A program made the position numbers and the translations under genes. Source: Novosphingobium terrae (GTDB lineage Bacteria; Pseudomonadota; Alphaproteobacteria; Sphingomonadales; Sphingomonadaceae). From it: a DNA stretch of 64,000 nucleotides. Under the pieces are notes generated by a model. It was not told the DNA's origin and searched no databases. It was given only the letters and a program-made list of their open reading frames with translations. Every line of letters begins with the position of its first letter. Positions within the stretch are counted from its first letter, which is position 1. The DNA is taken from positions 1 to 64,000 of the forward strand of contig NZ_JABVZR010000002.1 of the NCBI RefSeq assembly GCF_017163935.1. The letters run 5' to 3'. Below, piece after piece: positions 1 to 7,534 of the stretch.

Positions 1-495
1 GGCGATCACCTCGATGTTGTAGCGGTTGAACAGCGCGCGCGGGCGGAAGGCCTCGGTCGCCAGCATTTCGGTGATGGTGTCGAAATAGAGGTCGCTGGTG
101 GCCTCTTCCAGCATCACGCCCATGCCGAAGACTTCCACGAAAACCCAATCCAGCCACATGCGTGAGGGCGTGCCGCGAAACAGATGCCAGTTGCGGGCGA
201 GGATGCGCCATGCCTCACGCGGGTTGTAGGTGGCTTTGGAGGCGCCGATGCCGAGGCTCTCCAGCGCAATGCCCTGCGAATAAAGCATGCGGAAAACGTA
301 GTGGTCAGGCCGCAGCAGAAGTTCTGCCGCATCACCGAAAGGCTGGTTCTGCGCGAACCAGCGCGGGTCGGTATGGCCATGCGGGCTGACGATAGGCAGG
401 CTAGCAACGCTGCCATACAACTCACGCGCGATGGCGCGGACAGCAGGGTCAGAAGGCAGCAGGCGGTCAGGGTGCAGATCCAGAGGACGGGGCAT
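1..495 (-). CDS. uxaC: Uronate (glucuronate) isomerase, C-terminal part beyond the window
   Basis: Reading from an ATG at 495 toward base 1 gives 165 residues of a uronate isomerase, which converts D-glucuronate to D-fructuronate (and galacturonate to tagaturonate) in the cytoplasm. The amidohydrolase metal motif HGHTDP is present with H39 and H41, and the fragment ends in NRYNIEVIA, typical of UxaC. The full family length is about 470 residues, so roughly two thirds lies beyond the left edge. It starts 30 bases after the GntR gene and is probably co-transcribed with it. With the mannonate dehydratase opposite, it gives two steps of uronate catabolism. The fructuronate reductase expected between those steps is not in the window. 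Confidence 0.9.
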   Translation of the reverse strand, partial: MPRPLDLHPDRLLPSDPAVRAIARELYGSVASLPIVSPHGHTDPRWFAQNQPFGDAAELLLRPDHYVFRMLYSQGIALESLGIGASKATYNPREAWRILARNWHLFRGTPSRMWLDWVFVEVFGMGVMLEEATSDLYFDTITEMLATEAFRPRALFNRYNIEVIA

Positions 496-525
496 AGAGA
501 TCTCTCGACAGTTTTATGGCGGAAA

Positions 526-1293
526 TTATGAGGTGACGCGGACGTATCGGGCACGGCGGGCTTGCGCGGCGCGGCGGGCTTCCTGAATGGCCTTTTCCTC
601 GGTGGCGAAGAGCAGGCTTTCCAGCACGGCGGTCAGATGGCTGTGCATGGCCGTGCGCGCTGCGACCGGATCGCGCGCCCGCAAAGCCAGCAGCACGGCG
701 GTATGTTCATCCACCACCGGCTTGATGTTGGCGACGCGCGCCTTTTCATGAAGCAATGCACTTTCCGGCGATGTCGCGCGCAAGGTCCACAGGCGCTCCA
801 CCGCCTCAAGAATGGCGGCATTGCGGGTGGCGCGGGCAATGGCCAGATGGAAGGCACGGTCGGCTTTCTCGCTGCCGCCGGGGATCGTGTTCTCCAGATC
901 GATTGCCTTGACCAACTCTTCCAGCTCGGCCAGCTCTTCAGCGGTGATCTGGGTTGCGGCCAAAGCGGCGGCCTCGCCTTCGAACAGCAGGCGCGCTTCG
1001 GTCAGCTCGAAAGCGGTGATGTTGAAGCCGGGCGCATCGTCCTGCCCGGGCAGGCGCCTGACATAGGCGCCCGACCCTACCCTCACCTCGACCAGCCCCT
1101 GCACCTCCAGCGCGATCACTGCCTCACGTACAGTGGGGCGGCTGACATTGTAGGTCTGAGCCAGTTCGCGTTCTGCGGGCAGGCGGTCGCCGATGGCGAA
1201 ATGACCATCGGCCAGCTCGGCGATCAGCTTGCGCGCCAGATCCTGATACAGGCGATCCTGAGGCAGGGCATGGCCCGATGGATGATCGATCAT
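526..1293 (-). CDS. GntR-family (FadR/FCD type) transcriptional regulator
   Basis: The 255-residue protein has an N-terminal winged helix (about residues 10-75, with the GntR motif LPAERELA followed by VSRPTVREA) and a C-terminal FCD all-helical effector domain (about 95-230). I chose the ATG at 1293 because GGGGAGGG precedes it at good spacing; an upstream in-frame start at 1356 lacks this. It is divergent from mannonate dehydratase and directly upstream of uxaC, the layout of UxuR/ExuR-like repressors that respond to uronate intermediates. The family call is firm. The effector (fructuronate, mannonate or a related compound) is inferred from context only. Confidence 0.88.
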   Translation of the reverse strand: MIDHPSGHALPQDRLYQDLARKLIAELADGHFAIGDRLPAERELAQTYNVSRPTVREAVIALEVQGLVEVRVGSGAYVRRLPGQDDAPGFNITAFELTEARLLFEGEAAALAATQITAEELAELEELVKAIDLENTIPGGSEKADRAFHLAIARATRNAAILEAVERLWTLRATSPESALLHEKARVANIKPVVDEHTAVLLALRARDPVAARTAMHSHLTAVLESLLFATEEKAIQEARRAAQARRARYVRVTS

Positions 1294-1360
1294 CAGTTGA
1301 ACCCTCCCCGGCTCTCGCCAAACCGGCCTTTTTGAAAATGGCCTTACCAACTTCAAACAA

Positions 1361-1388
1361 CTTGACAGGCCAGATGGGATTGGTCAAG
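1361..1388. promoter_or_regulatory. Candidate GntR operator in the uxaC/manD divergent region
   Basis: The 139-base gap between the GntR start and manD carries an inverted repeat CTTGAC (1361-1366) and GTCAAG (1383-1388). Its right half lies in ATTGGTCAA (1379-1387), a 9-mer that recurs upstream of the TonB receptor at 9938-9946. Position and recurrence suggest a binding site for the adjacent GntR protein. I could not pick convincing -35/-10 boxes for either direction. Confidence 0.4.
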
Positions 1389-1432
1389 GAGGTGATCAAA
1401 GATAAGCCGATAACTCTTGGGATCAAAAGCTC

Positions 1433-2641
1433 ATGAAAATCCAGTCAGCGCGCGTGATCGTCACCTGCCCCGGGCGCAATTTCGTCACGCTCAAGATCGA
1501 GACGGATCAGGGCGTCTATGGCATCGGCGATGCCACGCTGAACGGGCGTGAAAAGTCGGTGGTCAGCTATCTGGAAGACCATGTGATCCCCTGCCTGATC
1601 GGCAAGGACCCCCGCCAGATCGAGGATATCTGGCAATATCTCTATCGCGGGGCCTATTGGCGCCGTGGCCCCGTCACCATGCGCGCCATCGCCGCGGTGG
1701 ACGTGGCGCTGTGGGACATCAAGGCCAAGATGGCGGGCATGCCGCTCTATCAGCTGCTGGGCGGGCGCAGCCGCGATGGCGTGATGGTCTATGGTCATGC
1801 CAATGGCAGCGACATTGGCGAGACCGTCGAGGCGGTGGGCCAGTATATCGATCTGGGTTACAAGGCGATCCGGGCCCAGACCGGCGTGCCGGGCATCAAG
1901 GATGCCTATGGCGTGGGCCGCGGCAAGCTGTTCTATGAGCCCGCCGATGCCGCCCTGCCCAGCCTGACCGGCTGGGACACGCACAAGGCCTTGAACTATG
2001 TGCCCAAGCTGTTTGAGAAGCTGCGCGAGACCTATGGTTTCGACCATCATCTGCTGCATGACGGCCATCACCGCTACACCCCAACCGAAGCCGCGCAGCT
2101 TGGCAAGGCGCTGGAACCGTTCCGCCTGTTCTGGCTGGAGGATGTGACCCCGGCGGAAAATCAGGAAGCCTTCAAGCTGATCCGCCAGCACACCACCACG
2201 CCGCTGGCCGTGGGCGAGATCTTCAACACCATCTGGGATGCCAAGGATCTGATCCAGAACCAGCTGGTGGACTATATCCGCGCCACCATCGTGGGCGCGG
2301 GCGGCGTGACGCATCTGCGCCGCATCGCCGATCTGGCCAGCCTCTATCAGATCCGCACCGGCTGCCATGGCGCCACCGACCTTTCGCCCGTCACCATGGG
2401 CACGGCGCTGCATTTCGACACCTGGGTGCCCAATTTCGGCATTCAGGAGTATATGCGCCACACGCCGGAAACCGATGAGGTTTTCCCCCACGATTACAGC
2501 TTCGACAAGGGCCTGCTCTATTGCGGCGAAACCCCCGGCCACGGCGTGGACATCGACGAAACGCTGGCCGCGAAATATGAATACAAGCCCGCTTACCTGC
2601 CCGTTGCCCGCCTTGAGGATGGCACCATGTGGAACTGGTAA
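1433..2641 (+). CDS. manD: D-mannonate dehydratase, RspA/ManD type (enolase superfamily)
   Basis: The protein dehydrates D-mannonate to 2-keto-3-deoxy-D-gluconate with Mg2+. It is 402 residues long, the same length I recall for the structurally studied N. aromaticivorans ManD. Y159, D210, H212, E236 and E262 fall at the catalytic and metal-ligand positions I remember for that enzyme; I checked all but H212 codon by codon. The N-terminal capping domain covers about residues 1-115 and the barrel the rest. The Shine-Dalgarno sequence is weak (GGGAT about ten bases upstream). It heads the forward operon with the transporter and GH31. Some family members prefer gluconate or are promiscuous, but the uronate neighbours favour mannonate. 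Confidence 0.95.
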   Translation: MKIQSARVIVTCPGRNFVTLKIETDQGVYGIGDATLNGREKSVVSYLEDHVIPCLIGKDPRQIEDIWQYLYRGAYWRRGPVTMRAIAAVDVALWDIKAKMAGMPLYQLLGGRSRDGVMVYGHANGSDIGETVEAVGQYIDLGYKAIRAQTGVPGIKDAYGVGRGKLFYEPADAALPSLTGWDTHKALNYVPKLFEKLRETYGFDHHLLHDGHHRYTPTEAAQLGKALEPFRLFWLEDVTPAENQEAFKLIRQHTTTPLAVGEIFNTIWDAKDLIQNQLVDYIRATIVGAGGVTHLRRIADLASLYQIRTGCHGATDLSPVTMGTALHFDTWVPNFGIQEYMRHTPETDEVFPHDYSFDKGLLYCGETPGHGVDIDETLAAKYEYKPAYLPVARLEDGTMWNW

Positions 2642-2645
2642 TCCG

Positions 2646-2670
2646 CTGCTGAGCGGGAGAGGTTCAGCAG
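2646..2670 (+). other. Intercistronic hairpin between manD and the transporter
   Basis: CTGCTGA and TCAGCAG form a perfect 7-base stem around an 11-base loop in the 47-base gap. There is no following T run, so it is more likely an RNA-stability or processing element than a terminator. Confidence 0.35.
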
Positions 2671-2688
2671 GCAGGAAAGGCAAACAAC

Positions 2689-3936
2689 ATGAACTGGCGC
2701 TCGGCACGGCTGCGCATTTTGCTGCTGGTGATGGTGGGCACCATCATCAACTATATCGCGCGCAATTCGCTGGGCGTGCTGGCGCCTCAGCTGCAGCATG
2801 ATCTGCACATCACCACCCAACAATACAGCTATATCGTGGGTGCCTTCCAGATCGCCTATACGGTGATGCAGCCCATCGGCGGCATGCTGATCGACAGGAT
2901 TGGCCTGACCGCCGGTTTCGCGCTTTTCGCCGTCGCCTGGTCGCTGGCCAATATGGCGCATGGGTTGGCGCGGGGCTGGCTGTCGCTGGCGGCTTTTCGT
3001 GGCGCTCTGGGTCTGGCCGAGGCTGCCGCCATCCCCGCGGGGATGAAGACCATCGGCGAATGGTTCCCCGATCGCGAGCGTTCCGTCGCCACCGGCTGGT
3101 TCAACGCGGGCACTTCGCTGGGCGCGGTGATCGCTCCGGTGCTGGCGGCGCTGGTGGCCAAGCAATGGGGCTGGCAGGCGGCCTTTGCCGTCACTGGCGC
3201 CATGGGGCTGGTGTTTGCATGGGCCTGGTATCGTTTTTATCGTTCGCCGCAGAACGCATCCTATGTGGGCGCGCAGGAACTGGCCGAAATCCGCGAGGGC
3301 CAGCGCCCCGTCCCCGCCACGGCCAGCACCATCGGCGCGATTGTCGCCACCAAACGCTTCTGGGCGATTGCCGTGCCGCGCTTTCTGGCCGAACCGGCAT
3401 GGCAGACCTTCAGCTTCTGGATTCCGCTCTATCTGGCGCGCGAACGGCATATGGATCTGACTTCCATCGCGCTTTTCGCCTGGGTGCCCTTTCTGGCGGC
3501 GGATGCGGGCGGCGTGCTGGGCGGCTATCTGGCGCCATGGCTACAGCGCAGGCGGGGCCTCAGCCTTGAGGGATCGCGCATTGCGGGCATCACGCTGGGC
3601 GCGGTGTTGATGATCGCGCCGGGTTGTGTGGGGCTGGTGGCCGGGCCGCTGGCGGCCATCACCCTGCTGGCCATCGGCGGCTTTGCGCATCAGGTGATCT
3701 CGGTGCTGATCAACACGCTCTCCGCCGATGTCTTTCCCAAGGGGGATATCGCCAAGGCCAATGGTCTGGTCGGCATGGCGGGCTGGACCGGGGGGCTGCT
3801 GTTCTCGCTGGCCATCGGGCAATTGGCAGACCGCACAGGTTATGCACCGCTGTTTGCCTGCCTTGGCCTGTTCGATCTTGTCGGTGCGGTGTGGCTGATC
3901 GCCATGCGCCGCCATCTTATTCTTGAAAAGGCTTGA
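2689..3936 (+). CDS. MFS transporter, hexuronate (ExuT-like) type
   Basis: This 415-residue inner-membrane protein has about 12 hydrophobic helices and belongs to the anion:cation symporter branch of the MFS. The start is MNWRSARLR with helix 1 (ILLLVMVGTIINYIARNSLG) matching ExuT/GudP relatives, and an AAAGG ribosome site precedes it. It follows manD and its end lies four bases from the GH31 ATG, so the three genes form one operon. It probably imports glucuronate, galacturonate or a small uronate-bearing sugar across the inner membrane by proton symport. The substrate is inferred from neighbours; related members carry glucarate or galactonate. Confidence 0.85.
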   Translation: MNWRSARLRILLLVMVGTIINYIARNSLGVLAPQLQHDLHITTQQYSYIVGAFQIAYTVMQPIGGMLIDRIGLTAGFALFAVAWSLANMAHGLARGWLSLAAFRGALGLAEAAAIPAGMKTIGEWFPDRERSVATGWFNAGTSLGAVIAPVLAALVAKQWGWQAAFAVTGAMGLVFAWAWYRFYRSPQNASYVGAQELAEIREGQRPVPATASTIGAIVATKRFWAIAVPRFLAEPAWQTFSFWIPLYLARERHMDLTSIALFAWVPFLAADAGGVLGGYLAPWLQRRRGLSLEGSRIAGITLGAVLMIAPGCVGLVAGPLAAITLLAIGGFAHQVISVLINTLSADVFPKGDIAKANGLVGMAGWTGGLLFSLAIGQLADRTGYAPLFACLGLFDLVGAVWLIAMRRHLILEKA

Positions 3937-3940
3937 TCCC

Positions 3941-6379
3941 ATGACGGACTTTCCGCGCGCACGCCTCTCCGCCCCACCCCGTTTCGTGCTGGCCGGGCAG
4001 GATGGCCCCCGCATCACGCTGAAGGCTGAAAACGGCACAGTGGCGCATCTCTTCGTGCTGGAAGAGGACATCATCCGCGTGCTGCTGCTGGCCTCCGGCG
4101 AGGTCACCTCGGCGCCGAGTTGGGCTATCGCCCCCGGTCAGGGAGACATCGCCGAGCCGGGCCGCGACCGGATGGACGTCAGCGGTTTTGCCGCCCGAAC
4201 CTACACGCTGGTGGAAAGCGACAGCACAATCGCCATTTCCACCTCGAAACTGAAGGTGGAGATCGCGCGCAAGGGCTTCCTTTGCACATGGTCTCAGCCG
4301 GGCAAAACCGGCTGGCAGGTGATCGCTCAGGACCGCCCGACGCAGGCCTACAACTTCGGCTGGTGGGATGATGCCACTTATCACTATGTCACCCGCCGCC
4401 CCGGTGAGCGCTATTACGGCCTCGGCGAAAGGGCGGGCGCGATGGACCGCGCCGGGCGCCGCTTCCGTATGACCAATCTCGATCCGATGGGCTATGACGC
4501 CAGTCGGGACGATCCGCTCTACAAGTCGATCCCCTACCTGCTGGTGGTGAATGAGGAGGGCGCCGCCTATGGCACCTTCTACGACACCACCGCCGATCCG
4601 GTCTTCGACATCGGCCATGAGCATGACAATTACCACCCGCATTACCGCTATATGCGGGCAGACAGCGGCGACCTCGATTACTACATGATCGCCGGGCCCG
4701 ATGCCGCGCAGGTCACGCGCCGCTACACCTGGCTGACCGGACGCCCGGCGCTGATGCCGCGCTGGTCGGTGGGCTATTCGGGCTCGACCATGACCTACAC
4801 CGATGCGCCCGATGCCCAGCAGCAGATGAACGGCTTTATCGAGGGTGTGCAAAAGCACGACATCGGCTGCACCTCGTTCCATCTGTCCTCGGGCTACACC
4901 TCGATCGGCGACAAGCGCTATGTGTTCAACTGGAACACCGACAAATTTCCCGATGTCGCCGGTTTTGTCAGCGATTACGCCAAGGCGGGCATCGATCTGG
5001 TGCCCAACATCAAACCTGCCCTGCTGCATGACCATCCGCTCTATGCCGATCTGGCCGCCAAGGGCTGGTTCGTGAAGGATGAAGATGGACAGCCCGTGGA
5101 ATGCCAGTTCTGGGACGAAGTCGGCAGCTATGTCGATTTCACCAATCCGGACGCCGCCGCATGGTGGCGCGAACAGGTGACCAAGCAGCTGCTGGCCTAT
5201 GGCATCCGCTCCACCTGGAACGACAACAATGAATATGAAATCTGGGACAAGCGCGCACGCTTCGCCGGTTTCGGCCAGAGCCGCCCCGCCGCCGGAGAGC
5301 GCCCCGTCCAGACGCTGCTGATGATGCGCGCCTCGCGTCAGGCGCAGATCGCTTTTCGCCCTGACGAGCGCCCCTATGTGGTGACGCGGAGCGGCATGGC
5401 GGGCATGCAGCGCTATGCCCAGACCTGGTCAGGTGACAATTACACCGCATGGTCCACCTTGCGCTTCAACCAGAAGATGGGGCTGGGTCTGGCGCTGTCG
5501 GGTGTGTCGAACACCGGGCATGACATCGGCGGTTTCCATGGCCCCGCACCGGAACCCGAACTGCTGCTGCGCTGGGTGCAGGCGGGTATCGTGATGCCGC
5601 GCTTTTCGATCCACAGCTGGAACACCGACCGCACCGTCAACGAGCCATGGATGTATCCGGAGGCGACCCCGGCCATCGTCGGCATGATGGCACTGCGTCA
5701 GGCGTTGCTGCCGCTGCTGCATGATCTGCTGTGGCGCCACCATGCCGATTATCAGCCCGTCACGCGCCCGCTGTGGCTCGATTTCCCCGAGGATGCGCAG
5801 GCCTGGGACGACAGCGACACCTATCTGCTCGGCCCCGATCTGCTGGTCGCGCCGGTGCTGGACAAGGGCGCGACCTCGGTCGAAGCCTATCTGCCGCAGG
5901 GGGCCGACTGGTACGATCTGCGCAGCGATCAGGCCCATGTCGGCGGCGTGTGGCACAGTCTGGAGGCGCCCCTCACCGGCCTGCCGCCGATGCTGGCGCG
6001 GGCAGGCAGCGGCGTGTTTCTCGATCTGGCGCCGGGCGGCTATGCTCAGCGCCCTGCCCAGCCCGGCGTTTTGCTCTATCCGCCGCAAGGCGTTGGGCAG
6101 ACCGTCTGGACCGGCTTTGATGAAAGCAGCGACGTGCCGGTGGCCATCACCAGCGATCCCGCCCGCGCGCCGCAATGGTCGATCAATGCTTCGGGCGACA
6201 ACAAGGTGCTGGCCATCAGTGCCGCATGGCAGGGTGAAACGGCGCCCACCGCCAGCAGCCTGCGCATCGTGCTGCCGCTGGCGGAGGAGCGCGAGCTTTT
6301 GCTCAATGGCGACGCCATCACCGCCAACATCGAAGAGGTGCTGGGCGTCCGCCGCCGCGTGATCGACTGGATGGCCTGA
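3941..6379 (+). CDS. Glycoside hydrolase family 31 (alpha-glucosidase/alpha-xylosidase type)
   Basis: This 812-residue retaining glycosidase has the GH31 nucleophile motif WNDNNE with D428 and the acid/base region WSGDN with D499. A beta-sandwich N-domain (about 1-240) precedes the barrel, and a beta C-domain follows. I took ATG 3941 over the in-frame TTG at 3923 because AAAAGG sits just upstream; it starts four bases after the transporter stop. I see no signal peptide, so it probably acts in the cytoplasm on imported oligosaccharides. Alpha-glucosidase, alpha-xylosidase or alpha-galactosidase activity cannot be separated by eye; the uronate context suits a hemicellulose- or pectin-derived side chain. 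Confidence 0.88.
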   Translation: MTDFPRARLSAPPRFVLAGQDGPRITLKAENGTVAHLFVLEEDIIRVLLLASGEVTSAPSWAIAPGQGDIAEPGRDRMDVSGFAARTYTLVESDSTIAISTSKLKVEIARKGFLCTWSQPGKTGWQVIAQDRPTQAYNFGWWDDATYHYVTRRPGERYYGLGERAGAMDRAGRRFRMTNLDPMGYDASRDDPLYKSIPYLLVVNEEGAAYGTFYDTTADPVFDIGHEHDNYHPHYRYMRADSGDLDYYMIAGPDAAQVTRRYTWLTGRPALMPRWSVGYSGSTMTYTDAPDAQQQMNGFIEGVQKHDIGCTSFHLSSGYTSIGDKRYVFNWNTDKFPDVAGFVSDYAKAGIDLVPNIKPALLHDHPLYADLAAKGWFVKDEDGQPVECQFWDEVGSYVDFTNPDAAAWWREQVTKQLLAYGIRSTWNDNNEYEIWDKRARFAGFGQSRPAAGERPVQTLLMMRASRQAQIAFRPDERPYVVTRSGMAGMQRYAQTWSGDNYTAWSTLRFNQKMGLGLALSGVSNTGHDIGGFHGPAPEPELLLRWVQAGIVMPRFSIHSWNTDRTVNEPWMYPEATPAIVGMMALRQALLPLLHDLLWRHHADYQPVTRPLWLDFPEDAQAWDDSDTYLLGPDLLVAPVLDKGATSVEAYLPQGADWYDLRSDQAHVGGVWHSLEAPLTGLPPMLARAGSGVFLDLAPGGYAQRPAQPGVLLYPPQGVGQTVWTGFDESSDVPVAITSDPARAPQWSINASGDNKVLAISAAWQGETAPTASSLRIVLPLAEERELLLNGDAITANIEEVLGVRRRVIDWMA

Positions 6380-6400
6380 CCAGTTCAGGCAACAATCGAG

Positions 6401-6431
6401 GGGCGGTGCCGCAGGTCGGCGCCGCCCTTTT
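6401..6431 (+). terminator. Intrinsic terminator of the manD-transporter-GH31 operon
   Basis: An 11-base stem (GGGCGGTGCCG with CGGCGCCGCCC, one G-T pair) with a 5-base loop is followed by TTTT, 22 bases after the GH31 stop. Confidence 0.85.
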
Positions 6432-6445
6432 CTGTCTGGCGTGTG

Positions 6446-6476
6446 AAAAAAGGCCGGCACCGCAAGGGCGCCGGCC
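6446..6476 (-). terminator. Intrinsic terminator of the esterase gene
   Basis: On the minus strand a 10-base stem (6452-6461 with 6467-6476, one G-T pair) and 5-base loop run into six T residues (A run at 6446-6451). It stands back to back with the forward terminator between the convergent genes. Confidence 0.85.
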
Positions 6477-6503
6477 TCAGGAAAGGCACCGATCCGGAGA
6501 AGA

Positions 6504-7442
6504 TCAGTTCGGTGCCGTGATCTTCATATCCTTGAGCCACAGGGCAAATTCATCGAACCACAGATCGCTGGTGGTGCCATTGGGATGCGAGGCGAAGCCA
6601 TGGCCGCCCGCGCTGAACAGATGAAACTCCACCGAACTGCCCGACAGGCGCCAATCATGGATCAGCCCCAGATCCTGCTTGGCGAAAAAGCGATCGTCAG
6701 CGGCAATGGCGGCGAACAGCGGCGGCGCTTTGGGCGGCACCGGGCCCGCTTGGGTAGGGCCATAGATCAGGCCGACGAAATCGGGGCGGGCATCGGGCAG
6801 ATTGGCCTGGGTGGTGCTCAACGCCGTCATGGCACCAGCGGAAAAGCCCAGAATGCCGATCCTGGCCGGATCGATATGCCATTCCTTGGCATGCGCGCGG
6901 ACCATGCGGATTGCCGCCTGCGTGTCGGAGACGGCGAAGGGGATATCGTCCCCGATCTTGCCGCGATTGGCGCCCGTCTGGAACGTGCCCTTGAGTGCCT
7001 CGATAAAGGCCGGATAACTGTCGGGCACCGGCAGGGTGCGGTATTTCAGGATGAAGACCCGCACACCCTGCCTGTCGAGCCGGTCGGCAACATGGAAGCC
7101 CTCATTCTCCATCGCCAGATAGAGATAGCCGCCGCCCGGCACCAGAATGATGGCCGGAGCCTCCTTGTCGGCAGGCAGGCTGCTGGGCATCGGCAACAGC
7201 GTGGGTTTGGAGACATTGTAGACCATGCTTTGATTGGGCTGCTGCATCGCCCAGCCCTCATGCGCTGGATTGTCGCGCGGCAGGGTGACGGGCAGAGCAA
7301 TGGCAGGCGGCTGAGGCGGCGGTGCGATCTGCACCACATGGTTCACCCATTCACCGGGCTGGGCATGCAGGGGGATGGCGGTACTCAGGCCTACCAGCAG
7401 GGCCGAGGTCAGAAGAGACTTGAAACGGCTCGATTTTGACAC
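6504..7442 (-). CDS. Secreted alpha/beta hydrolase, acetyl-xylan-esterase-like
   Basis: This 312-residue protein starts at a GTG (7442) preceded by AGAGG; upstream in-frame codons lack a ribosome site. An N-terminal signal peptide (LLTSALLVGLSTAIPLHAQ) predicts export. Motifs are the oxyanion loop PGGGYLYLA, nucleophile GFSAG, acid AADDRF and histidine GGHGFASH, the pattern of BD-FAE/acetyl esterases that strip acetyl or similar groups from hemicellulose. The TonB receptor lies 92 bases upstream on the same strand with a hairpin between them, so it may be co-regulated or read through. The exact ester (acetyl, feruloyl or glucuronoyl) is not resolved. Confidence 0.8.
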   Translation of the reverse strand: MSKSSRFKSLLTSALLVGLSTAIPLHAQPGEWVNHVVQIAPPPQPPAIALPVTLPRDNPAHEGWAMQQPNQSMVYNVSKPTLLPMPSSLPADKEAPAIILVPGGGYLYLAMENEGFHVADRLDRQGVRVFILKYRTLPVPDSYPAFIEALKGTFQTGANRGKIGDDIPFAVSDTQAAIRMVRAHAKEWHIDPARIGILGFSAGAMTALSTTQANLPDARPDFVGLIYGPTQAGPVPPKAPPLFAAIAADDRFFAKQDLGLIHDWRLSGSSVEFHLFSAGGHGFASHPNGTTSDLWFDEFALWLKDMKITAPN

Positions 7443-7478
7443 AGCTTGATCCTCTTCGTTGAACACCGGAAAGCATAA

Positions 7479-7509
7479 GGCGCGCGGCCTCCAAAGGAAG
7501 CCGCGCGCC
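7479..7509 (-). terminator. Strong hairpin after the TonB receptor gene
   Basis: A perfect 10-base stem (GGCGCGCGGC with GCCGCGCGCC) has an 11-base loop. On the minus strand it is followed by TTATGCTTT, a loose U-rich tail. It may terminate or attenuate before the esterase. Confidence 0.65.
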
Positions 7510-7534
7510 ATGCCGTCATGCCTTTTCAGGCCGA